From NCBI GenBank assembly GCA_004154925.1, contig QJNS01000247.1:1-64000 (forward strand): a stretch of DNA of 64,000 nucleotides. Reading direction: 5' to 3'. The stretch is from Monosporascus cannonballus. Taxonomy: Eukaryota > Ascomycota > Sordariomycetes > Xylariales. Below the pieces are notes generated by a model. That model saw only the letters and a program-made list of their open reading frames with translations. It had not been told where the DNA came from and made no database searches. The translations under genes were made by a program, and so were the position numbers. This document shows positions 37,271 through 46,746 of this stretch, piece after piece (positions within the stretch are counted from its first letter, which is position 1; every line of letters begins with the position of its first letter).

Positions 37271-40200
37271 CTATTCGTCGTGGTCGTCTTCCTCCTTTGC
37301 GTCATTCTCCTTCTTCGATCTCTTCTGCTCGCAGATCTTACACCGATTCGCCTGCTCTCGGTCCAGGTTGGGGAAGATGAGTTCGAAGACCTCACTATAC
37401 CAGCTAGCTGGACGGCCCTCGATGCCCTCTTTGATATTCTGTGACGCGTTAATACTAATGGCTTCTTCCCCAGCGCACGAGGCGGCGCATTAGGACATTA
37501 CTCACCTCGGGAAGTTCTAGCCAGTCGGACATATTGTCCTCTGGGAAAATAATCATCTTGCATCCCGCCCGCCGCGCCGCGACCGTCTTCTCCCTTAATC
37601 CACCAATCCTAAGAACCTTGCCGGTCAGGGTGAGCTCTCCAGTCATAGCGACGGCAGGATCCACGGGACTATCTAGCGCCAATGACAGGAGAGATGTCGC
37701 CATAGTGATACCAGCTGACGGACCATCTTTTTGTACTGCACCTTCGGGGACGTGCAAGTGGATCTTGGCTTTGTCGAAAAAGTGGTTATCGCCAAACTCT
37801 TTCGCCATGAATGCCTTGGCAAACGAGTAGGCAATGGATGACGACTCTTTCATGACCGTCTTCAGATTGCCCGTGATCTCCAATCCTGGGCGGCTACTCG
37901 GCCGCAACGCGGACTGAAGGATGGATTCTATGTACATCGCAGAGCCGCCGAGTTGGGTCCACGCCAGGCCCATAGCGACTCCAGGTGGCGTTACCTCGTA
38001 CAAACGATCCGAGGTGAAAATTGGCGGACCGACATAATCCTTCAGATTTTCCTTGCCAATGATAACGTGGACCGTATCGGGAATTTTGAGGGCAACCCTG
38101 GGGGTCTCCGTAGTCTCCTTCTCGGATGCCTCCGCCGCCGCCGTAGGTTCTTTGCCTTTGTTCTCCTGCTTTTCTGATTCGTTCAGGGCTGCTTTGCCCT
38201 CCTCAGTCAGAGCTTCCGACTCGGGCAGAACGTCCTCTCCGAGGTCCTGGACGATCTTCAGCGCCGACTTTCTATAGACCTTTTCAATCTGCTTCTTCAG
38301 ATTTCTAACACCAGATTCTCGGCAGTATGACTTGATCAGCTCTTCAATAGCCTCATCAGAAAGAGAAACGTCGGCGTCTTTCAAGCCTGCAAGCTCCTTT
38401 GCAGCTGGAGCAAGATAGCGATCTGCGATCGCTTTCTTCTCATCGGAGACATAACCAGAGAGTCTAATAACCTCCATACGGTCCAGGAGAGGTCTCGGGA
38501 TAGTATCCGTCATATTTGCTGTGCAGACAAATAGTACTTTGGAGAGGTCGACGGGAACATCCATGTAATGATCTAGGAATGAACCGTTCTGCTCAGGATC
38601 TAGCAGTTCCAATAGCGCAGATGACGGGTCACCCTGGTAGCCGCGTCCGATCTTGTCAACCTCATCAATCAGAATCAGGGGGTTTTCTGTCTGGCATTTC
38701 TTAAGGGCTTGGATGACTCGTCCTGGAAGCGCACCGACATACGTCCTCCGGTGACCCTTGATCTCAGCCACATCCGTAAGACCGCCGACGCTGAATCTGT
38801 AGTATTGCCTGTTCAGAGCTCTCGCGATCGACTTGCCGATACTTGTCTTGCCGACTCCGGGAGGTCCGACGAAGCACAGGATCTTGCCTTCGACCGTACC
38901 GCGTAGCTTACCTACCGCGATGAACTCCAGGATACGATCTTTGACATCCTTGAGACCATAATGGTCCTCGTCCAAAACTTTCATGGCGTTCTGGATCCCG
39001 AAATTCTCGGCACTCCTTTGACCCCAAGGTATCTGAGTGAGCCAGTCCAGATAGTTTCTCGTGACGTTAAACTCGGATGCGGCGGGCTCGAGATGAGCGA
39101 GCTTGTTAATCTCGTCATCGAATACCTTCCGAACCGCCTCGGGCATAGCAAGTTTGTCGGCCTTTTCCTTGAACTTCTCGACAAGCTTGTCCTTGCCGTC
39201 GGACTCGATACCGAGCTCCCGACGGATCCCCTTCATCTGCTCCATCAACCAGTATTCTCGCTGTCGCTTTGTGATTTTTTGTTCAACATCCTTCGTAATC
39301 TTTGATTGCAGTTCTGCATTCATAAGTTCTTTCTTCAAGACGACGAGAGCCTTTTGCATTCGCTCTTCAACGTTCAAGCTAGATAGTACTTCCTGTAGCT
39401 CAGCAGGTTCTCCGGCGGAGACAGCAGCCGCAAAATCGGCCAGTTTGCCCGGCTCTGATGTGACGTTACCGGTGGACTGACTCATGGAGAATGTCGATAT
39501 CTGATCCCTGAACAAGCTGTTCATTGAAGCGACTTCTTTGAAGACGTTGACAATTTCGTTCGTGACAGCGCGGATTATAAGACTCTTCGGGTCGAAGGGT
39601 TCTTCGGCCAAATTCTCCACATTCACGAGGCTAACCGGGTACTTCCGCAAGAAAGAGGTCGGCTCGAATTTCTCAGCTGCCGCTTCGGGTTTTGTAGCCA
39701 CCGCACTCTCCTCGAAGCTCGCAACAACGTCACCCTTCTTCTCCTGCGCGACACCATCTTCTGTCTTGGGGGGTATCGGCTCCGGAACGGGTTCTGATTC
39801 CGTGTCGTTCTTTTTGGGATCTTGCGCCCCAGGAGGTATCAAGGTAGATAGCTTGATTCGGCGGTGCGGGTATAGAATGGCAGTAAGGCTGTTTGTTTCT
39901 CCGTGTACTGGAAATGCACTAGTGATCTGAGCGAACACTCCAGTATCGTAGACATCTGCCGGGTCTCGGATGACATCTTCGTCGGCGTTCTCGTCCCTAA
40001 ACAGGAACGCGCCAACATAAGGCTGCCCTCTCTTGATCATCTCCATTATGGCGGCTGCGACATTGGGGTCCTTGATTGTGATAGCCTTATAGAAACCAGG
40101 AAACAATGGGCGCTTCGCTATGGGAATAGCCATAACCTGGGGGTACACCTCGGGGACGACGGGTTTTTGAAGCGCCCTGTCGGCGCCGGACTTGCGCCCC

Positions 40201-40664
40201 CGTCGGCCTCCATCTCCCGGCGCATTGTTGCTTGATCCAGAGGATGCACCTCCTGCTGCACTGCTTCCTTTCCCATCTGGTGCCTCCCCTTGACCCTGGC
40301 TGTTGTTCCCAGATGGTGGCGCCTCGGAAGAGGAGCTCTTGGCCTCGCTCACATCTACTTTGCGCTCTTCGGCGGTCTTGTCAAGGTTCGCCTTCGCCTC
40401 CTCTTCCGACAGCGGCTCTACAGGTCCGTCAAAGAAGCCATTACCCTTCTCTTTCCGTCTCGCGGTCGATGTTGAGAAGCTCGCATTCGTTGACACGGTC
40501 GTAGTGGGGTTCGCGTGTCTGGAGCATGCGATCAGACTCTCTGTCGGCCGTCCCGGTGCATTCCTCGAATAGAGGCGCGCGGTTGAAGGCGTAAGTAATC
40601 TCAGCGCATACCGCGCCGGCGTTTTCGCAGCGAGCTGCCGTGACAGATGCTGTCGACACAGCAT
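37271..40664 (-). CDS. pim1: Mitochondrial Lon protease homologue Pim1, 2 exons
   Basis: ATP-dependent serine protease of the mitochondrial matrix that degrades misfolded and oxidised proteins. Exons 40664-37506 and 37438-37271 flank a 67-nt GTGAGT...ACAG intron, giving 1108 residues. The N-terminus (MLCRQHLSRQLAAKTPARYALR) is Arg-rich and acid-free, as expected of a mitochondrial presequence. A Ser/Gly-rich linker follows, then the Lon N-domain (QVMAIPIAKRPLFPGFYKAI). Walker A GPPGVGKTS lies near residue 598 and Walker B LILIDEVDKIG near 666. The catalytic Ser is in KDGPSAGITMA (about 983) and the Lys in TGKVLRIGGLREK (about 1015). The second exon adds a C-terminal tail with CKICEQKRSKK and an acidic end. 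Without the intron the protein would end prematurely in an RRLVRWGRSH-like tail. Confidence 0.96.
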
Positions 40665-41246
40665 AGCAGAGCTTCTTGTGTGAAGGGGGGGGGAGGTAGG
40701 AGAGTGTGCTAGGAAAGACTTGTGCGGGTGAAGGGTTAGTGATCAGCTAAGAAAGGTCAGATGCGGAAACCCGGTAAATGAAACGAGATGAAGTGTTCGT
40801 ACAAGAAATTCTACTAGTTATTACAGTGTATAAAGCAGTGAAAAACTAGTTATTGTGGCTGTTGCAGATGCCCATGCCTTGCCACCGTAAGGCAGTTTCT
40901 TAATAATTCCATGAGATGGAGCTTGGGATTCTAGAGGAAAGACGACATCATCGAACTTAGTCATAGTGTCAATTGCTAAGCCGACACTGGCCCGGGTCGG
41001 TTCCAGATGGCGCCCATATGATGCTGCAGCTGGCTTACACCTGTCATGACTAATCAGCGGCTATCTGATTGCTGGTGGGACAGCTGCCGGACAGCTGCCA
41101 GATGTCGAAAACGCCCCCCTGAGCCCCTTTCGAATTTGGATATAGAGAATCTTTAAAGAACAATTAATTACAGAAAATAGATATGAACATAAGACCTGGC
41201 ATGTGCTTTCATGTTCTTGTGAATCATTGTTCAATGTATCAGATTC
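40665..41246. other. Promoter region of pim1 and spacer
   Basis: This includes the 5' flank of the minus-strand pim1 gene. No gene, repeat or RNA was recognised. Confidence 0.45.
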
Positions 41247-41375
41247 CTGCTGGCTAAACCTCGGAAGTGGCCGAGGAGCGAGTCCCTGCTACCCACCCTC
41301 CGACACTGCAACCCTATATATTCCGGAAAGCACTCTTCTCTCAACAACCTAAAGCCACAGCTACAGAAGTAGTTA
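41247..41375 (+). repeat. Duplicated 5' flank of a tRNA-Asn locus, copy A
   Basis: The sequence from TGCTGGCTAAACCTCGGAAGTGG up to the tRNA 5' end is clearly related to 46464-46582, although diverged by small indels. The homology covers about 120 bp upstream of the tRNA-like sequence in both places, so the locus was duplicated as a unit, not only the tRNA. Confidence 0.7.
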
Positions 41376-41409
41376 TCCTCTGTGGCGCAATTGGACAGCG
41401 CGTCTTTTT
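41376..41409 (+). pseudogene. tRNA-Asn 5'-half, truncated after position 28
   Basis: TCCTCTGTGGCGCAATTGG and the following ACAGCGCGTC give the acceptor 5' strand, the D-arm (GCGC/GCGC) and the first two bases of the anticodon stem, identical or nearly so to the copy at 46583. It stops at 41404 and runs directly into TTTTT, a Pol III terminator. I find no 3' half in the next 200 bp. The A box is intact, so a short transcript is conceivable, but without a B box this is most likely dead. Confidence 0.65.
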
Positions 41410-42070
41410 CCCTTTATTAGGTCGATAAAGACGTAGAAGAAGGGGAAAGGTGCATATTACTACAATCTATGGCACGGCGCGTGTAAGTCTGTCTACTTAA
41501 GACTGTAACCACCTTCTTTCTGATCAGCATGAGACCAACAATTTGCTAATACAGAGGACACCAAACCCACCAATAACGGTGAGGTGAATAACATGTGTTT
41601 TGCTTGGGCGAGGGGAAATGAGGGCGTGGGTAGTGGGCTTTACTGTCGCGGAGGAGAGTGTGGCATATCGCACTGCCTACCGATGCCGATCGTTGCGGTG
41701 GAATTGGTGCCGTGACAGTTTTTTCCTTGATTGCTTAGCTATCTTGCGGATGCCAATGACCCTGTTTGAGATTATAATTCGTGCATGTGACAAGATATTC
41801 CAGGCCATTGATAACTGATTGACGTGAGGTAACCGACCACTAACTATCATGCAGGTCAATCTAAGCAGTTTTCAAGGCTCTCTTTAGGGGCAACCCAGTT
41901 AACCCCATAGCAGGCCAGCGTTATGCGATGCTTGGGTAATCGACTGCGCCGAATTTGGTAGCTTACAAGGACTTAACAATTGCTCGGGCTCAATAACAGT
42001 ACGTATACTCCTAACCCCTTCCCCAAATCACCGGAACGACTTCTATGTGGTCGCTTACCTACCGAGCTAC
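41410..42070. other. Spacer, no gene seen
   Basis: This lies between the truncated tRNA and the AT-hook gene 5' end. If the latter gene has further exons they would lie here on the minus strand, but I could not find a convincing acceptor and coding continuation. Confidence 0.4.
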
Positions 42071-42086
42071 CACAGCCCAACCGGGG

Positions 42087-42466
42087 TAACAACTCACCAC
42101 GCTCGCGAGGATGCTGGCCGCCGTCAGGTCCAGCTGCTGCTGCTGATGCTGGTGCTGGTGCTGGTGCTGGTGTTGGGCCCGGGTCTGGGCTTGGGCCCGC
42201 TGCTGTTGCTGTTCCCGATATTGCGCCGCGGCAGCTGCTGCGGCGGCAGCGGCCTCGGGATCGAAATCGCCATGATCCTGATACTGGGCGTGTTGCTGGT
42301 AAGGGTCGTGGTAGACCTCGAGGGCGCTGCCCTCGTGCGCTTCGAATTCTGGGTTGGTTGGGGATGGCATCGGAAAGGGCAGGCGCACCGGACAACTGCG
42401 CGGTGCCGCCGTGGGTTTGGTGGCTTTGCTCGGCCGGCCGCGAGCGGGAGATTGCACGCCCTTCAT
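42087..42466 (-). CDS. 5' exon of a possible AT-hook / poly-Ala / His-Gln-rich protein (partial)
   Basis: The minus frame from 42466 starts MKGVQSPARGRPSKATKP, which contains the AT-hook core RGRP. A proline-rich segment and an acidic, Tyr-rich segment follow, then ten alanines and a His-Gln tract, ending LDLTAASILASV. A GTGAGT donor-like site follows near 42094, after which the open frame ends within about 15 codons. Downstream exons are not recognisable, so either the gene is truncated or its 3' part is small and atypical. The amino-acid tracts come from CTG/TGCTGG-type microsatellites at 42135-42180 and 42228-42255. A 207-bp solo LTR sits only 177 bp upstream of the start codon and brings its own TATA box. 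Confidence 0.45.
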
Positions 42467-42642
42467 GCTGCTGAAATGTTCGCCTGCTGGCTGACAGTTG
42501 GTGATGGGTGCAAATGGGGGATTACGTAGGAAGGGGCTTGTAGCAGCTGTCGGCAGCCGCTTGGTGACTTTCGAGATATGATACGGCTATGAGAGGCTCG
42601 GGGACTCTCTCTGGTGGTAAGTGGGATGCGTGAAAAGATAAG

Positions 42643-42849
42643 TGTCGGAGAGAAGGGTCAAGTACAGAGTGAAAGGCAGAAGAAAGGAGCCTAGCAGGTA
42701 GTTCGTAGTATGGGTAGTGAATAGATGACCATTAACGCCTGCCTTTCTCTAACTACTCGGGGGCGAAGCCCCCCTATATATACACAAACCAAACCCTCAC
42801 TAGTAGGGCGCTGAGCCCCAGAAAGGCGGTCGCACCTTGGCACCTGACA
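42643..42849 (+). mobile_element. Solo LTR, ~205-bp family, copy 1
   Basis: Begins TGTCGG and ends CACCTGACA (TG...CA), flanked by the perfect 5-bp target duplication ATAAG at 42638-42642 and 42850-42854. It contains a GGGGGCGAAGCCCCC hairpin followed at once by TATATATAC, the likely core promoter. It is diverged from copies 2 and 3 by perhaps 15 percent by eye, so it is older. No internal retrotransposon domain or second LTR is nearby. Confidence 0.9.
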
Positions 42850-44923
42850 ATAAGAGCCCTTCATCAGTATTCATTGTCACCACCTACGCGAGCCATGGTT
42901 ACCAAAGCTTGGGAAACGTAGGGTATTCCTAGAGGTAGGGGAGTGCTATCGTGACGAAATAGGATACTGTCACACTTACTAGGGAGCAGATACACAGCTC
43001 TTGAAGGTATATTGACTTGTAGGAAGCTAGGAAGCGCTGATCCCACTTGTTGTGGGTGATCTACTGATATAAGGCTCCAGGGCTCCGGAAGGATCAACGT
43101 TGTTCCGCATATTGCTGCCCAACGGAAAGGGGACCTTGCGACAGATACGAACGTAGTTACGACGGGTTATCGTGTGGAAGCTTTCCTCCCGTATAACACG
43201 TCTTCCCGATGGAAAGGAACTCAATGCGTAGTATGCGATTGGTATAGACCCTGTCTCCTAGATCCGTGCGAATTTGAGGCTCGTGTGAGGCCTGGCAATG
43301 TGGCTGCCAATAACTTGAAGCCCTGGAAGCTGGTTAACCTGAGTCGTGTAAGAAAAGATCAAGGGAGAAACGTGTATGCCTATAAGTTGCTGTTTGCTGA
43401 AGAACTTCCCGGGTGCTTAGAATAAGAGCGTTTCTGAACGGGTGGATAGCAACGACGTTTTCGAGTAAACAGAGTGTTCGGCGATTTCCGTGCCATTGTG
43501 ATTGTTGATGAAAGGAAGGGGGGAGGTGATAGTGTCCGGGGCCTCCTCGAACCTAGGTAAGCAGGCGTCAGGGTGCTGAATATATCTGGTTACTTTTGAG
43601 AGTGGATGAGACCCGCGATCTTCGGCACCAGTGATTGTCCGTGCATTAGTTAGAATGCTTTTAAAGATACGAGCATACATCCGATTGTAGGGAATGCAGG
43701 GGTATACCTATGAAAGTAAAGTCGTTTCGATAGACCAGGTCTTTTACCAGCTGACTTTAGTTGAGTTGAAACGCGTGGCCATCGCCATCGAGGTGTCAAA
43801 CCGCGGTGAGTATCTCAGTTTTTGCATGGCGAGGTTTTCCGAAAGACGTGGGCAACAGGTTGGTGGCAGTAATTTATCACTGTATTAAGAAGAGGAAGAA
43901 GCGTAGGTATGCAACTCCTATACGCCGAAATCATCACCCTTATCTGATATTGCGGGATGTTACCAAAATGTATGGCTTTTGTCCTTTCCAGTGGGCAGTT
44001 ATCTTGACATATATATATGTATATAAAGTGCCGAACATTCGCTATCAGTACGAACCTAGGAGACAGAGATCAGACTAAGATATATTCCAACATTATCCTA
44101 CCCCTTTACTGCCTACTGGTGAGAACCGCTTACATCTACATTAGAGAAGGCCATGCGCTTGTCAGGTCCATATGTGGGGATCCGGGGACGATCTATATAT
44201 ACGGGCCTTCCTTCCACATTTCTGTAATATATGGACGGCAAAGGAAGCAACTAGTACTATTATGCGCTATAACCTCTAAATTTCGAGAGCCAATCCTATG
44301 CCGTGGCTAGCCCGTTACCCTTACGGCTGCATGATATTTCCATATAGTACTAGTCCCAAGTGAGCGTTTGTGTGCAAGACGGCCATCGAATTTAGTACGA
44401 GCTCCTGCTTGCGCTTCGCTCTATCGACATTAAATGTACATGGTGATTCTGACAGAAGACGGGAGTTAACTTCCAGACTCGACAACCTACATGTACAAAA
44501 TGCCGGAGCCCTGAGTATGGGTGCTAGATACTATTGGGAGGAACGGCTATTGCTCCCTAGCGGCCCTGAATCAGTACTAAGACTGATGCTCTTTGTATGG
44601 GAAAGGAGAAGGGCAATGCTTTGCGTTCGTTAAGCCATTGCCCGTCAAGATGGAAGGAGCTATGCTGTCTGGAATCCACAAAATCGGACAACCTAGGTAC
44701 ATAGGCAGCGCAGCAATCTTGAAGTACATAGGTAAACTTTGAAGAAGGAGCTCTACACGTGTAGGTCATCTGATCCAAAGGCGATAGTAAATCAGTAGAC
44801 AGGAGAGTCCAGAATTGGCCTGTGCGTACAGTCACTGTAAGGCAGGTAGGTATATTAAATCTCTTTCGCGTATGGGAGCTCCCGACCTTCTCTTCCTTTC
44901 TTCTTCAGCAACCATCAATCAAG
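42850..44923. other. Intergenic, no gene seen
   Basis: AT-leaning DNA with several random frames of 60-97 codons and TATA-like runs near 44010-44230. No tRNA, repeat or gene was recognised until the CT-rich leader just before 44924. Confidence 0.45.
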
Positions 44924-45828
44924 ATGTACGTATGGTTTAATCCCCTAACCCGCCAGCCCATTCCGCTCTAGACTGCAGCTTGCCTATGTCCACCACTATC
45001 CACAGCTGTATCTGGTCACCTTGTCCCTGAGCTTTCCAATCCTGTTCATCCTAGATCCCTCTCGAGTTACTATTGCCCGTACTCATCATCCCTTACTCTC
45101 CGCAGTCTTACCCCGTCACTTTGTCCTGAAGTCGCTGTCCCTTCAACAGAAGTCTCTGCCCATCTCCCATGACTCCGTTGTGCACTCATACTTGCCACAT
45201 TCCATATGCCCACCACCTCTTTTCGGAGCCTCCATACTTTTGGCTCGAGTGTTATAACAGTTCCTATCCCATCATCCCAAAGTCTCCTTGACTATCCTTT
45301 TGTGCATCGTAACTAAGCATAGTACGTACATTGAATAACCATGAACTAACGAGTTGAATAATGTAGGCCGCGTAATTTCGTTATCCATAACTACGGCACC
45401 ATCAATATAGGCGGCGGGAGCCGCGGCAGGCGCCGCGGCGGGGGCAAGCATGGCCGGGGGGGGGGCGGGGGCGGAGGCGGCGACGGCGGCGGCGACGGCA
45501 TGACCGTAAGCACTATCCCCGTTTCAAATATACTCCATTTTCCTAATTGCATAAATAGCGCCGCCAGAAGAAGCAGAAGGCGCGCTCCGATGCGCGGGCC
45601 GCGGCGGTTAGTTTATCTTATATACCTTATATTTACAATCTAGCCTGTTAGAACAGTTCCAGGCCGCCGGCAAGGGTGCCAATGATACCGACACCGGTCA
45701 GGGTGCCAATGATACCGATACCGGCAACGGCGCCGATGAGATGGAAGGGATCGAGGAGGTATCAATGGGTTGCGTATGTATGCTTTGATGTACATTAACG
45801 TTTAGTATACTAACAGATATCTTAGTAA
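44924..45828 (+). CDS. Five-exon mini-gene, Gly-rich RNA-binding-like N-part with GANDTDTG repeats
   Basis: Hand-built model: exon 1 ends at 44925 with AT of the start codon (leader ATCAATCAAG), exon 2 45367-45505, exon 3 45559-45606, exon 4 45657-45773, exon 5 45826-45828 (a stop codon only). All four introns are GT...AG. Intron 1 (441 nt) ends with an ACTAAC branch, and intron 4 starts GTATGT with TACTAAC. The product is about 102 residues: MPRNFVIHNYGTINIGGGSR, a Gly/Arg-rich stretch, RRQKKQKARSDARAAAFQ, then two tandem GANDTDTG units and an acidic end. I do not recognise the family. Related fragments lie at 16.8, 18.0 and 30.0 kb. The RGG-like and basic segments would suit nucleic-acid binding, which is an inference. 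Codon choice is strongly G/C-ending, unlike the AT-rich introns. Confidence 0.5.
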
Positions 45829-46463
45829 TGGGTTTGCTTTAGCCGTGGTGTGTGGGGTGGGGGTTTTGTGGGGTTTGTGTGCTGCTTAATAAAACCAGAG
45901 TTTTTTTTCCCTTCCTTTTATTGTGACCTCGTAGATATAGTATGCCATTGTAGACATTCTATTATGAATATGTCGACGTTGAGAAGTGGCTCAGGGGCTC
46001 ATGCGGCGTTTCGGTTATTCCCACCGTCAAGCAGGCCGCGATTTGACAGCAGTTCAATCGTTAGCTGGTTGCCCTGACCTTCAACCCCTTGAGGCTTTAG
46101 CCCTGGCCTCGCCGTGGAAGCCCTGGCTGACCTAGACCGACCTGACTTAGAAGCCTGGAGAGCTTTGGGAGCCCTGGGAGGCCTCGGGAAAAAGGGTCCA
46201 GAGCACATAAATAATGCGCCCGGGTCCTCTGTAAGCGCCATTTTTCTTTAAGGAGGCATGAGAAGTGGTTCTGGCCATAGAAGCGAGTATATAATGCTGT
46301 TACGGCCCGCGGTAACCTTACCTCGGATAAGTCCACGTCGGCATTGGAGTGCCAGTCGTCAAACTATCTATCCACTTGAAACCAATAAGTTTATTTTATA
46401 CACCGTCGTGTCCTAATCTATGTTAGTGCTTTGGATCCTCCGCAACATATCAGATCAGACCCC
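45829..46463. other. Spacer, no gene seen
   Basis: No supported gene. A G-rich patch (GTGTGGGGTGGGGG) follows the mini-gene's stop, and a run of CCTGG-type short repeats lies at 46080-46190. Confidence 0.45.
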
Positions 46464-46582
46464 TGCTGGCTAAACCTCGGAAGTGGCTCGGAGTGAATCC
46501 CACGATCCCCCTGTCACCCACACTCCGTTGCATCGCATTAATATACTCTGAAAATCCCCTTCCTACACAACTAGCAGCCACA
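46464..46582 (+). repeat. Duplicated 5' flank of a tRNA-Asn locus, copy B
   Basis: Counterpart of 41247-41375, sharing TGCTGGCTAAACCTCGGAAGTGG and interspersed blocks up to the tRNA start (for example the CACCC...CTCCG segment and the AGCCACA...ATCCTCTG approach). Confidence 0.7.
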
Positions 46583-46727
46583 TCCTCTGTGGCGCAATTG
46601 GCTAGCGCGTCGTCCGTATTCCTATCCATTGCTTGACCTTTCCCTAAAGCTAACCGTTTCTCAGTGACTGTTAAGATCATCAAGATCGGCAATCAGGAGG
46701 TTCGTGGTTCGAGCCCACGCAGGGGAG
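46583..46727 (+). tRNA. tRNA-Asn(GUU), interrupted twice
   Basis: The ends pair as a perfect 7-bp acceptor stem (TCCTCTG at 46583-46589 with CAGGGGA at 46720-46726, discriminator G46727). The D-stem is GCGC/GCGC. The T-arm is CGTGG-TTCGAGC-CCACG. The anticodon arm forms only after two removals: 46612-46664 (53 nt) and about 46674-46691 (18 nt). Then TCTGA pairs with TCAGG around the loop CTGTTAA, giving anticodon GTT. The 18-nt piece is at the normal eukaryotic site after position 37. The 53-nt piece lies between positions 28 and 29, starts GTCCGT, contains GCTAAC and ends TTTCTCAG. A T6 Pol III terminator follows at 46741. Both internal promoter boxes are intact. It may be a functional gene with an extraordinary second intron, or an insertionally dead copy. 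Confidence 0.75.
46612..46664 (+). other. 53-nt GT-AG segment within the tRNA anticodon stem
   Basis: Has the 5' GTCCGT, the branch-like GCTAAC 14 nt before the 3' end, a short pyrimidine tract and CAG, all as in a fungal spliceosomal intron of typical length. Its removal restores C28 next to T29. No target-site duplication typical of a transposon is visible at its ends. Confidence 0.6.
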
Positions 46728-46740
46728 GTGATGACTTAAC

Positions 46741-46746
46741 TTTTTT
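46741..46746 (+). terminator. Pol III terminator of the tRNA-Asn gene
   Basis: Six consecutive T residues starting 14 nt after the discriminator base, the usual spacing for a tRNA gene terminator. Confidence 0.75.

Noticed and set aside
42047..42529. 160-codon plus-strand frame with Leu/Val repeats
   Set aside because: Antisense shadow of the poly-Ala/His-Gln exon on the minus strand; the repeats come from the CTG-type microsatellite.
46583..46727. tRNA-Arg(UCU) as the identity of the 46.6 kb tRNA
   Set aside because: The arms first suggested Arg, but the anticodon loop CTGTTAA between the two inserts gives GTT, which is Asn, and it pairs correctly with both stem halves.
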